A stretch of 64,000 bases of DNA, from contig CBDDFS010000002.1 of assembly GCA_965227255.1 (NCBI GenBank), positions 434,001 to 498,000 of the forward strand, read 5' to 3'. Below are positions 16,953 through 26,207 of this stretch, one piece after another. Every line of letters starts with the position of its first letter. The stretch's first letter is position 1. Under the pieces are notes generated by a model, which searched no databases, was not told the origin of the DNA, and worked only from the letters and a program-made list of their open reading frames with translations. The translations under genes and the position numbers were made by a program. Source of the stretch: CBDDFS01 sp965227255 (GTDB taxonomy: Bacteria > Bacteroidota > Bacteroidia > Flavobacteriales_E > Vicingaceae).

Positions 16953-17268
16953 TTCAGTTTTCCAATTCAACTTAACCTTAACTTAACGATAAGCTGAGGT
17001 AAAAATCTTGAAGTCCGCGTCTGGTCTTTTTTGTACAATTTCTAAAAAATTGTTCACACAAAATTGTTCAATTTCAATGTTGAAAACTTCCTCTTTTTTG
17101 TTAAATAATGGAAGGCCTCTCGCGTAATTTTATTTGAAGAATTAGACAACATTTGTATTCCCCTTTCGCAACTCCGGGATCATAAATTTTTCGTAACCGA
17201 TTAAAAAACAGCGTTTTACGCTTTGACCTCGTATTGCCGAAAGTGAACGAACCCTAAAGAAACTGAAC
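16953..17268. promoter_or_regulatory. nrdBA upstream region with repeated AAATTGTTCA
   Basis: A 316-base region with no gene. TTAAC words repeat at 16972-16987. AAATTGTTCA occurs twice in direct orientation (17047-17056, 17061-17070), 14 bases apart, and a related inverted copy TTGTACAATTT lies at 17031-17041. TTCAATGTTGAA (17069-17081 region) is near-palindromic. No canonical NrdR box or DnaA box was seen. Confidence 0.45.
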
Positions 17269-18309
17269 ATGGAAAACGAACTCAAATCGATGGAAGACAA
17301 AGAGCTTGAACAAGTAATAGATGATAAGATCAGTCTGGATAATGACGAACCTATTCTGAAGGAAAATCCGAATCGATTTGTTCTATTTCCAATTCAGCAT
17401 AATGACATCTGGGATTTCTATAAGAAGTCGGAAGCTTCTTTCTGGACAGCCGAAGAAATTGACCTTTCACAAGACATTGTTGATTGGGAAAATAAACTCA
17501 ACGATGATGAAAGACATTTCATCAAACACGTTCTTGCATTTTTTGCTGCAAGCGATGGAATCGTCAACGAAAATCTTGCTGAGAATTTCCTTTCTGAAGT
17601 TCAGTATACAGAGGCTAAATTCTTTTATGGCTTCCAGGTCATGATGGAGAATATTCATTCAGAGACCTATTCTCTTTTGATTGATACATACATCAAAGAC
17701 ACAGCAGAGAAAGACAAACTCTTCAATGCCATTGAAACACTTGACTGTGTGAAAAAGAAAGCCGACTGGGCATTGAACTGGATCGATAATGGAAATTTTG
17801 CCGAGAGGATCGTCGCCTTCGCGGCCGTTGAAGGAATTTTCTTTTCAGGCTCTTTCTGTTCAATCTTCTGGTTGAAGAAAAGAGGTCTTATGCCAGGACT
17901 TACTTTCTCGAATGAATTGATCTCAAGGGACGAAGGAATGCATTGTGATTTTGCTTGTCTTCTTTACACAAAACACATTGTAAACGCACTTCCTGAGAAG
18001 ACAGTCTACAAGATCATTATGGATGCTGTGGAAATTGAGAAGGAATTTGTGACGGATGCACTACCGGTTAAACTGATCGGTATGAATGCCGACCTCATGT
18101 CGCAATATATTGAGTTTGTTGCCGACAGATTGCTTGTTGAGCTTGGACTTAAAAAGGTATACAACAAGACTAATCCATTCGATTTTATGGACATGATCTC
18201 TCTTCAGGGAAAAACCAACTTCTTCGAAAAAAGAGTGGCAGAATACCAGAAATCTGGTGTCGCTACAGGAAACGAAGGAAATGAATTCAGTCTTGACGAA
18301 GACTTTTAA
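17269..18309 (+). CDS. nrdB: ribonucleoside-diphosphate reductase, beta subunit (class Ia)
   Basis: 346 residues. It carries the di-iron centre and tyrosyl radical that start ribonucleotide reduction in the alpha subunit. Metal ligand Asp65 (EEIDLSQD), Glu127 and His130 and the radical Tyr134 in MENIHSETY are present; later ligands appear in the Glu/His pairs of the GIFFSGSF and RDEGMHCDF helices. The sequence is much closer to eukaryotic R2 than to E. coli NrdB (FFAASDGIVNENL is shared with mammalian R2). It is followed 12 bases later by nrdA, an inverted order relative to E. coli nrdAB. Confidence 0.97.
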   Translation: MENELKSMEDKELEQVIDDKISLDNDEPILKENPNRFVLFPIQHNDIWDFYKKSEASFWTAEEIDLSQDIVDWENKLNDDERHFIKHVLAFFAASDGIVNENLAENFLSEVQYTEAKFFYGFQVMMENIHSETYSLLIDTYIKDTAEKDKLFNAIETLDCVKKKADWALNWIDNGNFAERIVAFAAVEGIFFSGSFCSIFWLKKRGLMPGLTFSNELISRDEGMHCDFACLLYTKHIVNALPEKTVYKIIMDAVEIEKEFVTDALPVKLIGMNADLMSQYIEFVADRLLVELGLKKVYNKTNPFDFMDMISLQGKTNFFEKRVAEYQKSGVATGNEGNEFSLDEDF

Positions 18310-18321
18310 AAAGATAGCCTT

Positions 18322-20682
18322 ATGTACGTTTTAAAAAGAGATAAAAGAAGAGAATCAGTCAAATTCGACAAGATCACAGCAAGGATCAAGAAGCTTTGTT
18401 ATGGACTGAATCCGGCTGTTGACGACACGAAAGTAGCCATGAAGGTTATTGAAGGAATTTTCGATGGTGTCACCACGTCAGAACTTGATAACCTTGCGGC
18501 CGAAGTAGCAGCCACCATGACAGTTACTCACCCTGATTATGCTTTGCTGGCTTCCAGGATTGCTGTTTCAAACCTTCACAAGAACACCAAGAAATCCTTC
18601 TCTCAAACAATGAAGAATCTTCATGAATACATTGATCCGATCACCGGTGAAAATGCTTCACTTATTGCAGAAGATGTTTACAAGGTCATTGAGGACAATG
18701 CCGAGTATCTCGATTCGCAGATCATTTATGACCGTGATTTCAGTTACGATTATTTCGGATTCAAAACACTGGAGAGATCATACCTTCTGAAAATTGATGG
18801 TCAGGTTGCCGAACGACCACAACATATGTTGATGAGGGTGGCTGTGGGTATTCATAAAGATGATATTGATTCCATCGTTGATTCATACAACCTGATGTCG
18901 GAAAAATGGTTTACCCATGCCACACCAACACTTTTCAACGCCGGAACACCAAAACCTCAGATGTCGTCTTGTTTCCTCTTGACCATGGAAGAAGACAGTA
19001 TCGACGGAATTTACAATACACTAAAACAATGTGCCAAGATCTCACAGTCGGCAGGTGGAATTGGACTGAGCATTTCAAACATTCGCGCACATGGATCTTA
19101 CATCAAGGGAACCAATGGAACATCAAATGGAATCGTTCCAATGTTGCGAGTATTTAACGATACTGCACGTTATGTAGATCAGGGTGGAGGAAAAAGAAAA
19201 GGATCTTTTGCGGCTTATATTGAGCCGTGGCATGCCGACATCTATGACTTCCTTGACTTGAAAAAGAACCACGGAAAAGAAGAGCAAAGAGCAAGAGATC
19301 TGTTCTATGCACTTTGGGTGCCGGATCTTTTCATGGAAAGAGTGGAGAAGAATGAAGAATGGACATTGATGTGCCCGAATGAGTGTCCAGGCCTTTACGA
19401 TTCTCATGGAAAGGAATTCGAAGAAAGATACCTCAGGTATGAAGCAGAAGGAAAGGGAAGGAAAACTATCCAGGCTCGTGATCTTTGGAATGCCGTGATG
19501 GAATCTCAGGTTGAAACGGGAACGCCATATATTCTTTATAAGGATGCCTGTAACGAGAAATCCAATCAAAAGAATTTAGGTACGATTCGATCCTCAAACT
19601 TGTGTACGGAGATTGTTGAATATACTTCAAAGGATGAAGTGGCCGTATGTAATCTGGCTTCTCTGGCTCTACCTAAATTCATTAATGAGGGAGAATTTGA
19701 TCATCAGAAACTATTCGATGTCACTTATCACGTAACTCAGAATCTGAATAAGATCATCGACAATAATTATTATCCGGTACCTGAAGCGAGGAATTCGAAT
19801 ATGAGACATCGTCCAATTGGACTGGGTGTACAGGGACTAGCCGATGCTTTCATTTTGTTGAGAATGCCATTTGATTCGGAAGAAGCGAGAGCCCTGAACA
19901 AAGAGATATTCGAGACCATTTATTATGCGGCCATGACGGCCTCTAAAGACCTCGCCAAAGAACATGGAGCTTACGAGACCTACGAAGGTTCTCCGGTTTC
20001 GCAGGGTGAATTCCAGTTCGACATGTGGGGAGTGAGCCCAACAGACAGATGGGAATGGGATGTATTGAAGGAAGAAGTTTCCAAATATGGTGTGAGAAAC
20101 TCATTGCTTTTGGCTCCAATGCCAACGGCCTCTACGTCGCAGATTCTAGGTAACAACGAATGTTTTGAGCCTTACACTTCTAACATCTACACACGTAGAG
20201 TACTTTCAGGTGAATTCATTGTGGTGAACAAACACCTGCTGAGAGACCTTACGGATCTCGGACTTTGGAATGATGATTTGAAAAACAAACTGATGGCCGC
20301 CAACGGTTCAGTTCAGGATATCGATGAAATTCCAGGCAACCTGAAAGAATTGTATAAAACGGTTTGGGAGATCAAGCAGAAAGCCATTATTGATATGGCA
20401 GCCGACAGAGGTGCCTACATCTGCCAGTCGCAATCGCTGAATCTCTTTATAGAGAATCCAAACTTTGCCAAACTGACCTCAATGCATTTCTATGCCTGGA
20501 AAAAAGGTTTGAAAACAGGAATGTACTACCTGAGAACGAAGGCTGCGCGTGATGCTATCAAGTTCACCGTAGAAAGTGCAGCTCAGCGTGAAAATATTGC
20601 AGTTCAGAACAGGGAAGAACAAGAAGCAGAAATTGCCTGCTCACTTGACAATCCTGAGAACTGCGAAAGTTGCAGTGGTTGA
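18322..20682 (+). CDS. nrdA: ribonucleoside-diphosphate reductase, alpha subunit (class Ia)
   Basis: 786 residues. A full ATP-cone (1-90) gives allosteric activity control. The active site is intact: Cys217 (MSSCFLL), Asn426, Cys428 and Glu430 (SNLCTEI) and Cys443 (AVCNLASL), each one residue off human RRM1 numbering, again showing eukaryote-like class Ia type. The shuttle cysteines are at the C-terminus (CESC). It reduces NDPs to dNDPs with NrdB in the cytoplasm. Two hairpins follow the stop, the second a strong terminator. Confidence 0.97.
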   Translation: MYVLKRDKRRESVKFDKITARIKKLCYGLNPAVDDTKVAMKVIEGIFDGVTTSELDNLAAEVAATMTVTHPDYALLASRIAVSNLHKNTKKSFSQTMKNLHEYIDPITGENASLIAEDVYKVIEDNAEYLDSQIIYDRDFSYDYFGFKTLERSYLLKIDGQVAERPQHMLMRVAVGIHKDDIDSIVDSYNLMSEKWFTHATPTLFNAGTPKPQMSSCFLLTMEEDSIDGIYNTLKQCAKISQSAGGIGLSISNIRAHGSYIKGTNGTSNGIVPMLRVFNDTARYVDQGGGKRKGSFAAYIEPWHADIYDFLDLKKNHGKEEQRARDLFYALWVPDLFMERVEKNEEWTLMCPNECPGLYDSHGKEFEERYLRYEAEGKGRKTIQARDLWNAVMESQVETGTPYILYKDACNEKSNQKNLGTIRSSNLCTEIVEYTSKDEVAVCNLASLALPKFINEGEFDHQKLFDVTYHVTQNLNKIIDNNYYPVPEARNSNMRHRPIGLGVQGLADAFILLRMPFDSEEARALNKEIFETIYYAAMTASKDLAKEHGAYETYEGSPVSQGEFQFDMWGVSPTDRWEWDVLKEEVSKYGVRNSLLLAPMPTASTSQILGNNECFEPYTSNIYTRRVLSGEFIVVNKHLLRDLTDLGLWNDDLKNKLMAANGSVQDIDEIPGNLKELYKTVWEIKQKAIIDMAADRGAYICQSQSLNLFIENPNFAKLTSMHFYAWKKGLKTGMYYLRTKAARDAIKFTVESAAQRENIAVQNREEQEAEIACSLDNPENCESCSG

Positions 20683-20691
20683 TTTGAATAT

Positions 20692-20715
20692 CTATCGGGG
20701 GTGATGTCCCGATAG
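20692..20715 (+). other. hairpin after nrdA
   Basis: CTATCGGG and CCCGATAG form a perfect eight-base stem with an eight-base loop, followed by only a short T-rich segment. Probably stabilises the mRNA end or is a weak terminator. Confidence 0.5.
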
Positions 20716-20736
20716 CTGTTTTGATTTGTGTGTTTG

Positions 20737-20758
20737 AGGGCCCGAGAGGGCCCTTTTT
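20737..20758 (+). terminator. nrdBA terminator
   Basis: AGGGCCC, loop GAGA, GGGCCCT, then five T residues. Perfect seven-base stem. Confidence 0.8.
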
Positions 20759-20846
20759 CGATATCAGATATCAGATAAATGATAGATGAGGTATGATATA
20801 TATACGATTTATGATCGATGATGTGAGATTGAGATTTTGTCAGAGG

Positions 20847-21545
20847 TTATTCAGGTCGATCAACGAATTGAATTTCAACAACTCTATTGACAGCTCGAAT
20901 TTCTTCAAGCCTGCTGGGATCTTCTTTTAATTCTCGATCTTCATCGATAATGTAAGAATCGTTTCCCCTGACCCAAAAGATTCGATCACCCGGACATCCT
21001 TTTTTTAAGAACAGATATTTTATGCTCTTGCATCTTTCTTCGCGAATAGACATATCCTCCGTGGCATCTGAAAAGCCGATCAATTCAACATTGATGTCTG
21101 GATTGTCGTTTACTACATCACATAAAAACTGAACAAGGGTATCGGCTTCCGGATCAACTTGGATGGAATTTTGCTCAAATTTGAAGCTGGGTATTCGATG
21201 AAATCCTATACAACCCGGACTCAATCTGTATTCATGGTAGAAGACTTTGTTGGGAGTATAGTATTCATATCCTTTTCCACTTAAATGTCCTTCGGCAGAA
21301 ACATGTATATTAAAAGTGTCTCCTTTTCCTGTCAATTCTGTCTGAAAGAATCCGTTTTCATCGCTCTTGCCAGCGATCTCTTCTCCGGTATTAGAGGTAA
21401 TTTGAATATTAGCTCCAGGTATGACCGTATCCGCATGCAATGTGAATATTTTCATTTCAAGAGCACATCGATTTGTATCCTTTTGTCCTAATAAAATGGA
21501 ACAATAAACCAATAAACCAATACAAAACCTCCACTTCAAAGCCAT
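20847..21545 (-). CDS. OmpA-like domain protein with N-terminal regulatory-type domain
   Basis: 232 residues. A signal peptide (about 1-20) is followed by a carboxypeptidase-regulatory-like beta domain (PGANIQITSNTGEEIAGKSDENGFF, core near 45-68). The C-terminal half (about 125-232) resembles the OmpA peptidoglycan-binding fold: NPDINVELIGFSDATE, REERCKSIKYLFLKKG and a final NRVVEIQF. It likely links the outer membrane or a surface protein to peptidoglycan. The usual Asp and Arg of the diaminopimelate site seem to be at the D in FSDAT and the R in NRVVEI. Convergent with nrdA. Confidence 0.7.
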   Translation of the reverse strand: MALKWRFCIGLLVYCSILLGQKDTNRCALEMKIFTLHADTVIPGANIQITSNTGEEIAGKSDENGFFQTELTGKGDTFNIHVSAEGHLSGKGYEYYTPNKVFYHEYRLSPGCIGFHRIPSFKFEQNSIQVDPEADTLVQFLCDVVNDNPDINVELIGFSDATEDMSIREERCKSIKYLFLKKGCPGDRIFWVRGNDSYIIDEDRELKEDPSRLEEIRAVNRVVEIQFVDRPE

Positions 21546-21603
21546 TGCCTGATGATAACGTTTAGCTCATCTTTATTAGTCTGTTTAGAAACATACTTCA
21601 TAG

Positions 21604-22086
21604 TTAATCCAAAATCAATCCCATTGAAAATCCTCCTATAGGTCGGGAGAAATCAGCCAGATATGCCGGACTTAAAGAAACTGTGTCTTGGCTGTCATGT
21701 CTGACCATTTTGAACTTTTCAATATTCAGAAAAGCCGAATGTCTTTCTTCAAATGATTCGTATGAAAAGCCTCTCAAAGTCCCTCCCCCTGTAATTGCGA
21801 AACCGGGCTGCAAAGTGAGGGAATATTTGGTCGTATTATTTTTCCTGACCATTTCATATTCTCCGGTACCGCTCTCAAAATCTATTTCTTTATGTCGACT
21901 TGCCTTTTTGAAATACACCGTATCCTCGAAAGCGAAGTCCCCCTCGCGTTTCATTTCTTCATTCAATTCAAATTCAATATATACCGGCTGTGTGGTGAAG
22001 TTAACGACATAGAATGACCCACTCCAGGAGCATCCATTGAGAAAGAGAATAATACAAATACTTATAAGTGTAAATAATCGCCTCAT
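21604..22086 (-). CDS. lipoprotein of unknown function
   Basis: 160 residues from ATG 22086, which gives a standard lipoprotein signal (MRRLFTL... ending LNGC, Cys19); an ATG six codons upstream (22104) is less likely. The mature part is beta-rich and includes FYVVNFTTQPVYIEF and a TKYSLTLQPG segment. I do not recognise the family. It is codirectional with the OmpA-like gene 58 bases downstream and could be cotranscribed with it. Confidence 0.65.
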   Translation of the reverse strand: MRRLFTLISICIILFLNGCSWSGSFYVVNFTTQPVYIEFELNEEMKREGDFAFEDTVYFKKASRHKEIDFESGTGEYEMVRKNNTTKYSLTLQPGFAITGGGTLRGFSYESFEERHSAFLNIEKFKMVRHDSQDTVSLSPAYLADFSRPIGGFSMGLILD

Positions 22087-22245
22087 TATTGAATTTCTAT
22101 GCACATAAATATAAGTCTTATTTCACTTTATAATTGTAAAGTCCAACTATACAGACACATACGCCCATTTCCTTATTATGTAAGACCCTTATCATCATCA
22201 ATTATTTTCTTAAATTAGGTAGTCCAAAAACTAACACTTACGGAT

Positions 22246-23166
22246 ATGAACAAAGTGCACGCCTTTCTACTTTCCGTTTCCTTTTTAGCAACAACAAGTC
22301 AAATTAGTGCTCAATGGCAATATGCTCAATATTTTGATTCAGACAGCATTGCTGACTCTCTTTACTATTGGCTAGATTCAAGCCAAGCCAACAACATCTG
22401 GCAAGTGGGTCCACCTCAAAAAGTAATATTTGACAGCGCAGCCAGTGATCCCAATGTCATGATCACGGATACTGTGCTTCCATACCCCAGTGCAAATGTT
22501 TCAAGCTTTGTAGTTTGGGGAGGTCAATATCCATGGACTTTTGGATGGATATACGCACTTCAATGGAAGCAGAAACTTGATCTGGAAGATGACAAGGATT
22601 GGGCAGTCATAGAATATAAGTTTGCATGGGACAGTGTGTGGTATCCCGTTTTCAATAATCCATATGTCTATAAATTTTATGGATTTGATACTTCAAACCT
22701 GGGAGTAATGCCGAATGGTGATACCACTTTTACCGGCACCGATTCTATCTGGAGAGATATTTGGTTATGTTTCGATTTGAATTTTTTCTGGGAAGAAATG
22801 GAATTCAGGTATACTATACACACAGATTCAAATGACAGCCAGCAGCAAGGATGGATGATAGATAATATGATTGGCCATTACACTTTTGTTCACACCGTAA
22901 AAGAAGAAGCTCCAACAGAATACATGAAAGTATTTCCAACGCTCACTCAGGGAAGAGTTCATATACAAGCAGAAAAAAGAATGGACTATCACATAATCGA
23001 ACATATGGAACTTTACGATTCTTCCGGAAGGTTGGTTAGAAAATGGGGCAAGGCTCCGGTAAAATTTTTTATCGACATTCCAGATCTTGATGATGGACTA
23101 TACTATTTAAGTGTTACCACAAACATCAAAACGGAAACGCATAGAATTCAACTGAAACGCAACTGA
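22246..23166 (+). CDS. secreted protein with T9SS type A sorting domain
   Basis: 306 residues. A signal peptide ends near residue 22 (ISAQ). The body (25-215) is rich in Trp, Tyr and Asp and looks like a beta-sandwich (MAM/jelly-roll-like is possible; not firm). The last 80 residues are a T9SS type A C-terminal sorting domain: VFPTLTQGRVHIQ, ELYDSSGRLVRKW, LDDGLYYLSV and a basic end. It would be exported across the outer membrane and attached or released at the surface. It is four bases upstream of the di-heme peroxidase gene, so the two are cotranscribed. Confidence 0.75.
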   Translation: MNKVHAFLLSVSFLATTSQISAQWQYAQYFDSDSIADSLYYWLDSSQANNIWQVGPPQKVIFDSAASDPNVMITDTVLPYPSANVSSFVVWGGQYPWTFGWIYALQWKQKLDLEDDKDWAVIEYKFAWDSVWYPVFNNPYVYKFYGFDTSNLGVMPNGDTTFTGTDSIWRDIWLCFDLNFFWEEMEFRYTIHTDSNDSQQQGWMIDNMIGHYTFVHTVKEEAPTEYMKVFPTLTQGRVHIQAEKRMDYHIIEHMELYDSSGRLVRKWGKAPVKFFIDIPDLDDGLYYLSVTTNIKTETHRIQLKRN

Positions 23167-23170
23167 TCAA

Positions 23171-24253
23171 ATGCGCATTCTTGTCTGCCTGGCTTTAGTG
23201 GTGACAGGCATATTGATATATGCATTCCGGAAGGTCGAACGCACTCCCTATCCCTTTCCGGAATTGCCTTTCTTTCCTAAAATGCCTTTGAATAAGGACA
23301 ATCCGGTGAGTGTTGAAGGGGCCGAATTGGGGAGATATTTATTTTATGATCCAATACTTAGTGCCAACGGCAAGGTGTCTTGTTCGAGTTGTCATAAACA
23401 GGAATTTGCATTCAGCGATGGAGGCAAGAAATTCAGCACCGGCATCAACGGAAATAAACTGGACAGAAATACTCCACCCATCTTCAATCTGGCATGGAAG
23501 AAAGAACTGTTCTGGGATGGACGCGCCGTGGGAATTGAAGATCAGATTTTCTTTCCGGTGAGGGGTCATGAAGAAATGGGTCTCGACTGGAAGATTGCAG
23601 AAGAAAGAATCAATAAATCCGCCTTTTATAAAGAGAGGTTCAATAATTATTTCCCGGATCAAAAAGTAGACAGCATCTTAATTTCGAAGGTCATTGCGCA
23701 GTTTGAGCGAACACTGATAAGTGCTGATTCAAAGTATGATAAAGTTCTCAGAGAAGAGGCCTATTTCACAAAAGATGAGCGTCAGGGTTTGATCTTGATG
23801 AACGATATGACAAAAGGAGATTGTATTCATTGCCACCCTACAGATGGAAGTCCGATCATGGCAGCCCTTGGATTCAGCAATAATGGTTTAGACGACTACG
23901 AGAATTCTTCAGATTTTCCTGACAAAGGAAGGGCGAGAGTTACAGGAAAAGAAGGAGATGTTGGCCGCTTTAAAATTCCAAGTCTGCGCAATCTGGCCGT
24001 GACCGGACCATACATGCACGACGGCCGTTTTTTTGAGTTGGAAGAGGTTTTGAATTTCTATTCAAATGACCTCCATCCCAGCCTTAATTACGACAGTCGT
24101 TTAAGTGAATCCATCCATCGCGGTGGGGTCAGATTAAATGAAGAAGAACAAAAACAGGTAATTGCCTTTTTGAATGCACTTACTGATTCCACATTCATCA
24201 CGAATTCGGAATTTTCAATGCCGGAAGACCTTCCGACGTATAAAATTGAATAG
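23171..24253 (+). CDS. di-heme cytochrome c peroxidase family protein (CcpA/MauG-like)
   Basis: 360 residues. An N-terminal hydrophobic segment (about 3-20) targets the periplasm. Two heme c sites are seen, CSSCH at 71-75 and CIHCH at 217-221, in the order of bacterial CcpA/MauG proteins; the segment DRNTPPIFNLAWKKELFWDGRA (core LFWDGRA near 112-118) and GPYMHDGRF near 285 are family signatures. It probably reduces peroxide or oxidises a protein or small molecule. It follows a T9SS cargo gene directly, so that protein may be a partner. Expected length for CcpA type. Confidence 0.9.
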   Translation: MRILVCLALVVTGILIYAFRKVERTPYPFPELPFFPKMPLNKDNPVSVEGAELGRYLFYDPILSANGKVSCSSCHKQEFAFSDGGKKFSTGINGNKLDRNTPPIFNLAWKKELFWDGRAVGIEDQIFFPVRGHEEMGLDWKIAEERINKSAFYKERFNNYFPDQKVDSILISKVIAQFERTLISADSKYDKVLREEAYFTKDERQGLILMNDMTKGDCIHCHPTDGSPIMAALGFSNNGLDDYENSSDFPDKGRARVTGKEGDVGRFKIPSLRNLAVTGPYMHDGRFFELEEVLNFYSNDLHPSLNYDSRLSESIHRGGVRLNEEEQKQVIAFLNALTDSTFITNSEFSMPEDLPTYKIE

Positions 24254-24304
24254 AAAAGGCAACAAAATGGTATTCCTAACGTCTATAGTATATTAGTTCG
24301 GGTC

Positions 24305-25195
24305 ATGAAAAAGGTATTCAATCTTTTCGTCCTTCTTGCAATGTCTGCTTCTATTTTAGCACAACAGGAGCCACTATCGGCACTCTTTTGGAATTCATAC
24401 TCCTACTATAATCCTGCAAATTCTGGTTTTATTGAGGATGTCTTTATCAACCTGCAGGGAAGAAACCAGTGGATAGATATTGATGGGAATCCAAAAACCA
24501 TATGGGTCATCACCGACTTTAATATCAATGAAAAAAATGGTCTCGGGGCAAATTTCTCATACGATGAGGCAGGTACGTTGAATACTCAAAGGTTTAACTT
24601 GAATTACAACAGACAGATAATTTTTTCAGAAGAACACAGATTGGGAATTGGACTGTCCTTTGGTTTGAAAAAGCTTGAATACAGACTTCCGGAAATGTGG
24701 GATGTTGTATTGGATCCGGCTATTACAAAAGAAGAATATTCAGATCAACAACCTGATGTGCGTATGGGAGTTCAATATTATTTCAAGGGTTTTCAGTTCG
24801 GTGCCAGTGCTATGAATCTTGATCAAAGCATCTATAAGGATGATTTTTTTGAATATCGAACCGTGGTTCACTTGTATTTTTTAGCAAGCTATGAATTTGA
24901 GGTCAATGAAAACCTCGACTTAGTGCCAAGAGTATTACTCGGAATGTATGAACCATTTGGTGGCATCGACCAATACCAGTTGAACTTTTCAGCAGTTTAC
25001 AAGGACATGTTTATGTTAGGAGCCACAATTCGAAATGAAGACTGGTTTTCATTCAATACCGGCGTGAAGATCAAAGGAAAATGGTCCATTCATTATGCTT
25101 TCGATCCAAAGCACACCGATGATGAATTATATGGCTTTGGTACATCACACGAGTTGTCCCTGAATTATTTACTGAATAAAAAGGATAAATCATGA
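24305..25195 (+). CDS. PorP/SprF family T9SS membrane protein
   Basis: 296 residues with a signal peptide (1-19) and an outer-membrane beta-barrel pattern typical of PorP/SprF: QQEPLSALFWNSYSYYNPANSGF at the mature N-terminus (core YNPANSGF near 37-44), LGIGLSFGL, and alternating aromatic strands. Family members help deliver or anchor T9SS-exported surface proteins. It overlaps the next gene, of the same family, by four bases (ATGA). No giant SprB-like adhesin is next to it, which is unusual for SprF homologues. Confidence 0.85.
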   Translation: MKKVFNLFVLLAMSASILAQQEPLSALFWNSYSYYNPANSGFIEDVFINLQGRNQWIDIDGNPKTIWVITDFNINEKNGLGANFSYDEAGTLNTQRFNLNYNRQIIFSEEHRLGIGLSFGLKKLEYRLPEMWDVVLDPAITKEEYSDQQPDVRMGVQYYFKGFQFGASAMNLDQSIYKDDFFEYRTVVHLYFLASYEFEVNENLDLVPRVLLGMYEPFGGIDQYQLNFSAVYKDMFMLGATIRNEDWFSFNTGVKIKGKWSIHYAFDPKHTDDELYGFGTSHELSLNYLLNKKDKS

Positions 25196-26145
25196 AAACA
25201 AGAATTCTCACCATAGCGTATTTATTATTCGTTCCTGTGATGACCTTCTCGCAATATTGGGATAATTCAAGTATGACAGACCGGACATTAGCTCTGATTA
25301 ATCCGGCCTACGCTTCATTTAATAACGACGTAGAAATTGGCTTTAATGCTCTTCGAATTGGTGAGTCGAATCGATATCCTTATTCCCTTAACGGCATCAC
25401 ATCTTATAAGTTCGATAAAATAAAAAGCGCCCTAGGAATTACCTATAACCACTTTGATGAGATCAGTTCTAAATCAAATAATGTCAAATTGAATTACAAC
25501 TTTCAGCCTGTGTCAAATGACAAACACAAACTATCAATCGGATTGAGTGCAGCCTACAGCCAGATGCGAGTCGATGCTCCTGAATTCATCCACCACCTGC
25601 AAAGCTTTCGATACGGTTTTATATATTTTCCACCTACAGATTATGAGCTCGATGCGTACGAATCAGAAGCTGTATATTTTGGCGCAGGCATCATGTATGC
25701 TTTTAAGAATTTACAGACAGGAGTGAGCTTTCATCAGGATATGTATCCCACATATCTCGGGCAGTATTGGGACGGCTCAACAACACGAGATCTAAATGTT
25801 TATCTAAACTACAAGTTCAAAATTTCAGGTGGTGTAGAGATGAATCCATGGCTAAATATTCATAATTACGATGCCTTGAACCTTACGGAAACATTGACGG
25901 CTCTTCACTTCGTTTTGCACAAGAAATTTGTGATTGGACCTCAAATAAACTGGAATACGGAACAAATTCAGGCAGCGAACTTCTTACTTTCATATACGGC
26001 GGCTGAGAAATGGACATTAAGCTGCAACTATGGTGTCAATGTGAGCAGATTCACAAATCAGAATTCAAGCAGATTTGAAGTCGGACTTTTTTATTCCGTA
26101 CGTGAATCAAAAAAGAACAACCCAAGCGAAAAAAGTCAAAACTAA
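25192..26145 (+). CDS. PorP/SprF family T9SS membrane protein, second copy
   Basis: 317 residues. The signal peptide ends near residue 20 (TFSQ). The mature start QYWDNSSMTDRTLALINPAYASF (core LINPAYASF near 34-42) is the PorP/SprF motif with Pro-Ala in the same place as in the upstream gene. Barrel strands such as KLSIGLSAAYSQM follow. It is translationally coupled to the upstream paralogue and probably works with it. The gene runs to within 10 bases of a heptamer repeat array. Confidence 0.85.
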   Translation: MKTRILTIAYLLFVPVMTFSQYWDNSSMTDRTLALINPAYASFNNDVEIGFNALRIGESNRYPYSLNGITSYKFDKIKSALGITYNHFDEISSKSNNVKLNYNFQPVSNDKHKLSIGLSAAYSQMRVDAPEFIHHLQSFRYGFIYFPPTDYELDAYESEAVYFGAGIMYAFKNLQTGVSFHQDMYPTYLGQYWDGSTTRDLNVYLNYKFKISGGVEMNPWLNIHNYDALNLTETLTALHFVLHKKFVIGPQINWNTEQIQAANFLLSYTAAEKWTLSCNYGVNVSRFTNQNSSRFEVGLFYSVRESKKNNPSEKSQN

Positions 26146-26153
26146 CTTAGCTT

Positions 26154-26207
26154 AAATCTGGAATCTGGAATCTGGAATCTGGAATCTGGAATCTGGAATC
26201 TGGAATC
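26154..26207. repeat. heptamer tandem array (GAATCTG)7
   Basis: AAATCTG, six perfect GAATCTG units and a final GAATC. It fills nearly the whole gap between the convergent PorP/SprF and fatty-acid-hydroxylase genes and runs into the stop codon of the latter. Confidence 0.95.

Noticed and set aside
16953..17268. A riboswitch, NrdR box or replication origin before nrdB
   Set aside because: No matching NrdR consensus, no DnaA-box cluster and no conserved riboswitch core could be seen.
26154..26207. Possible CRISPR or transposon end because of regular repeats
   Set aside because: Units are only 6-8 bases with no spacers, here and at the other arrays; no cas genes or transposase occur in the window.
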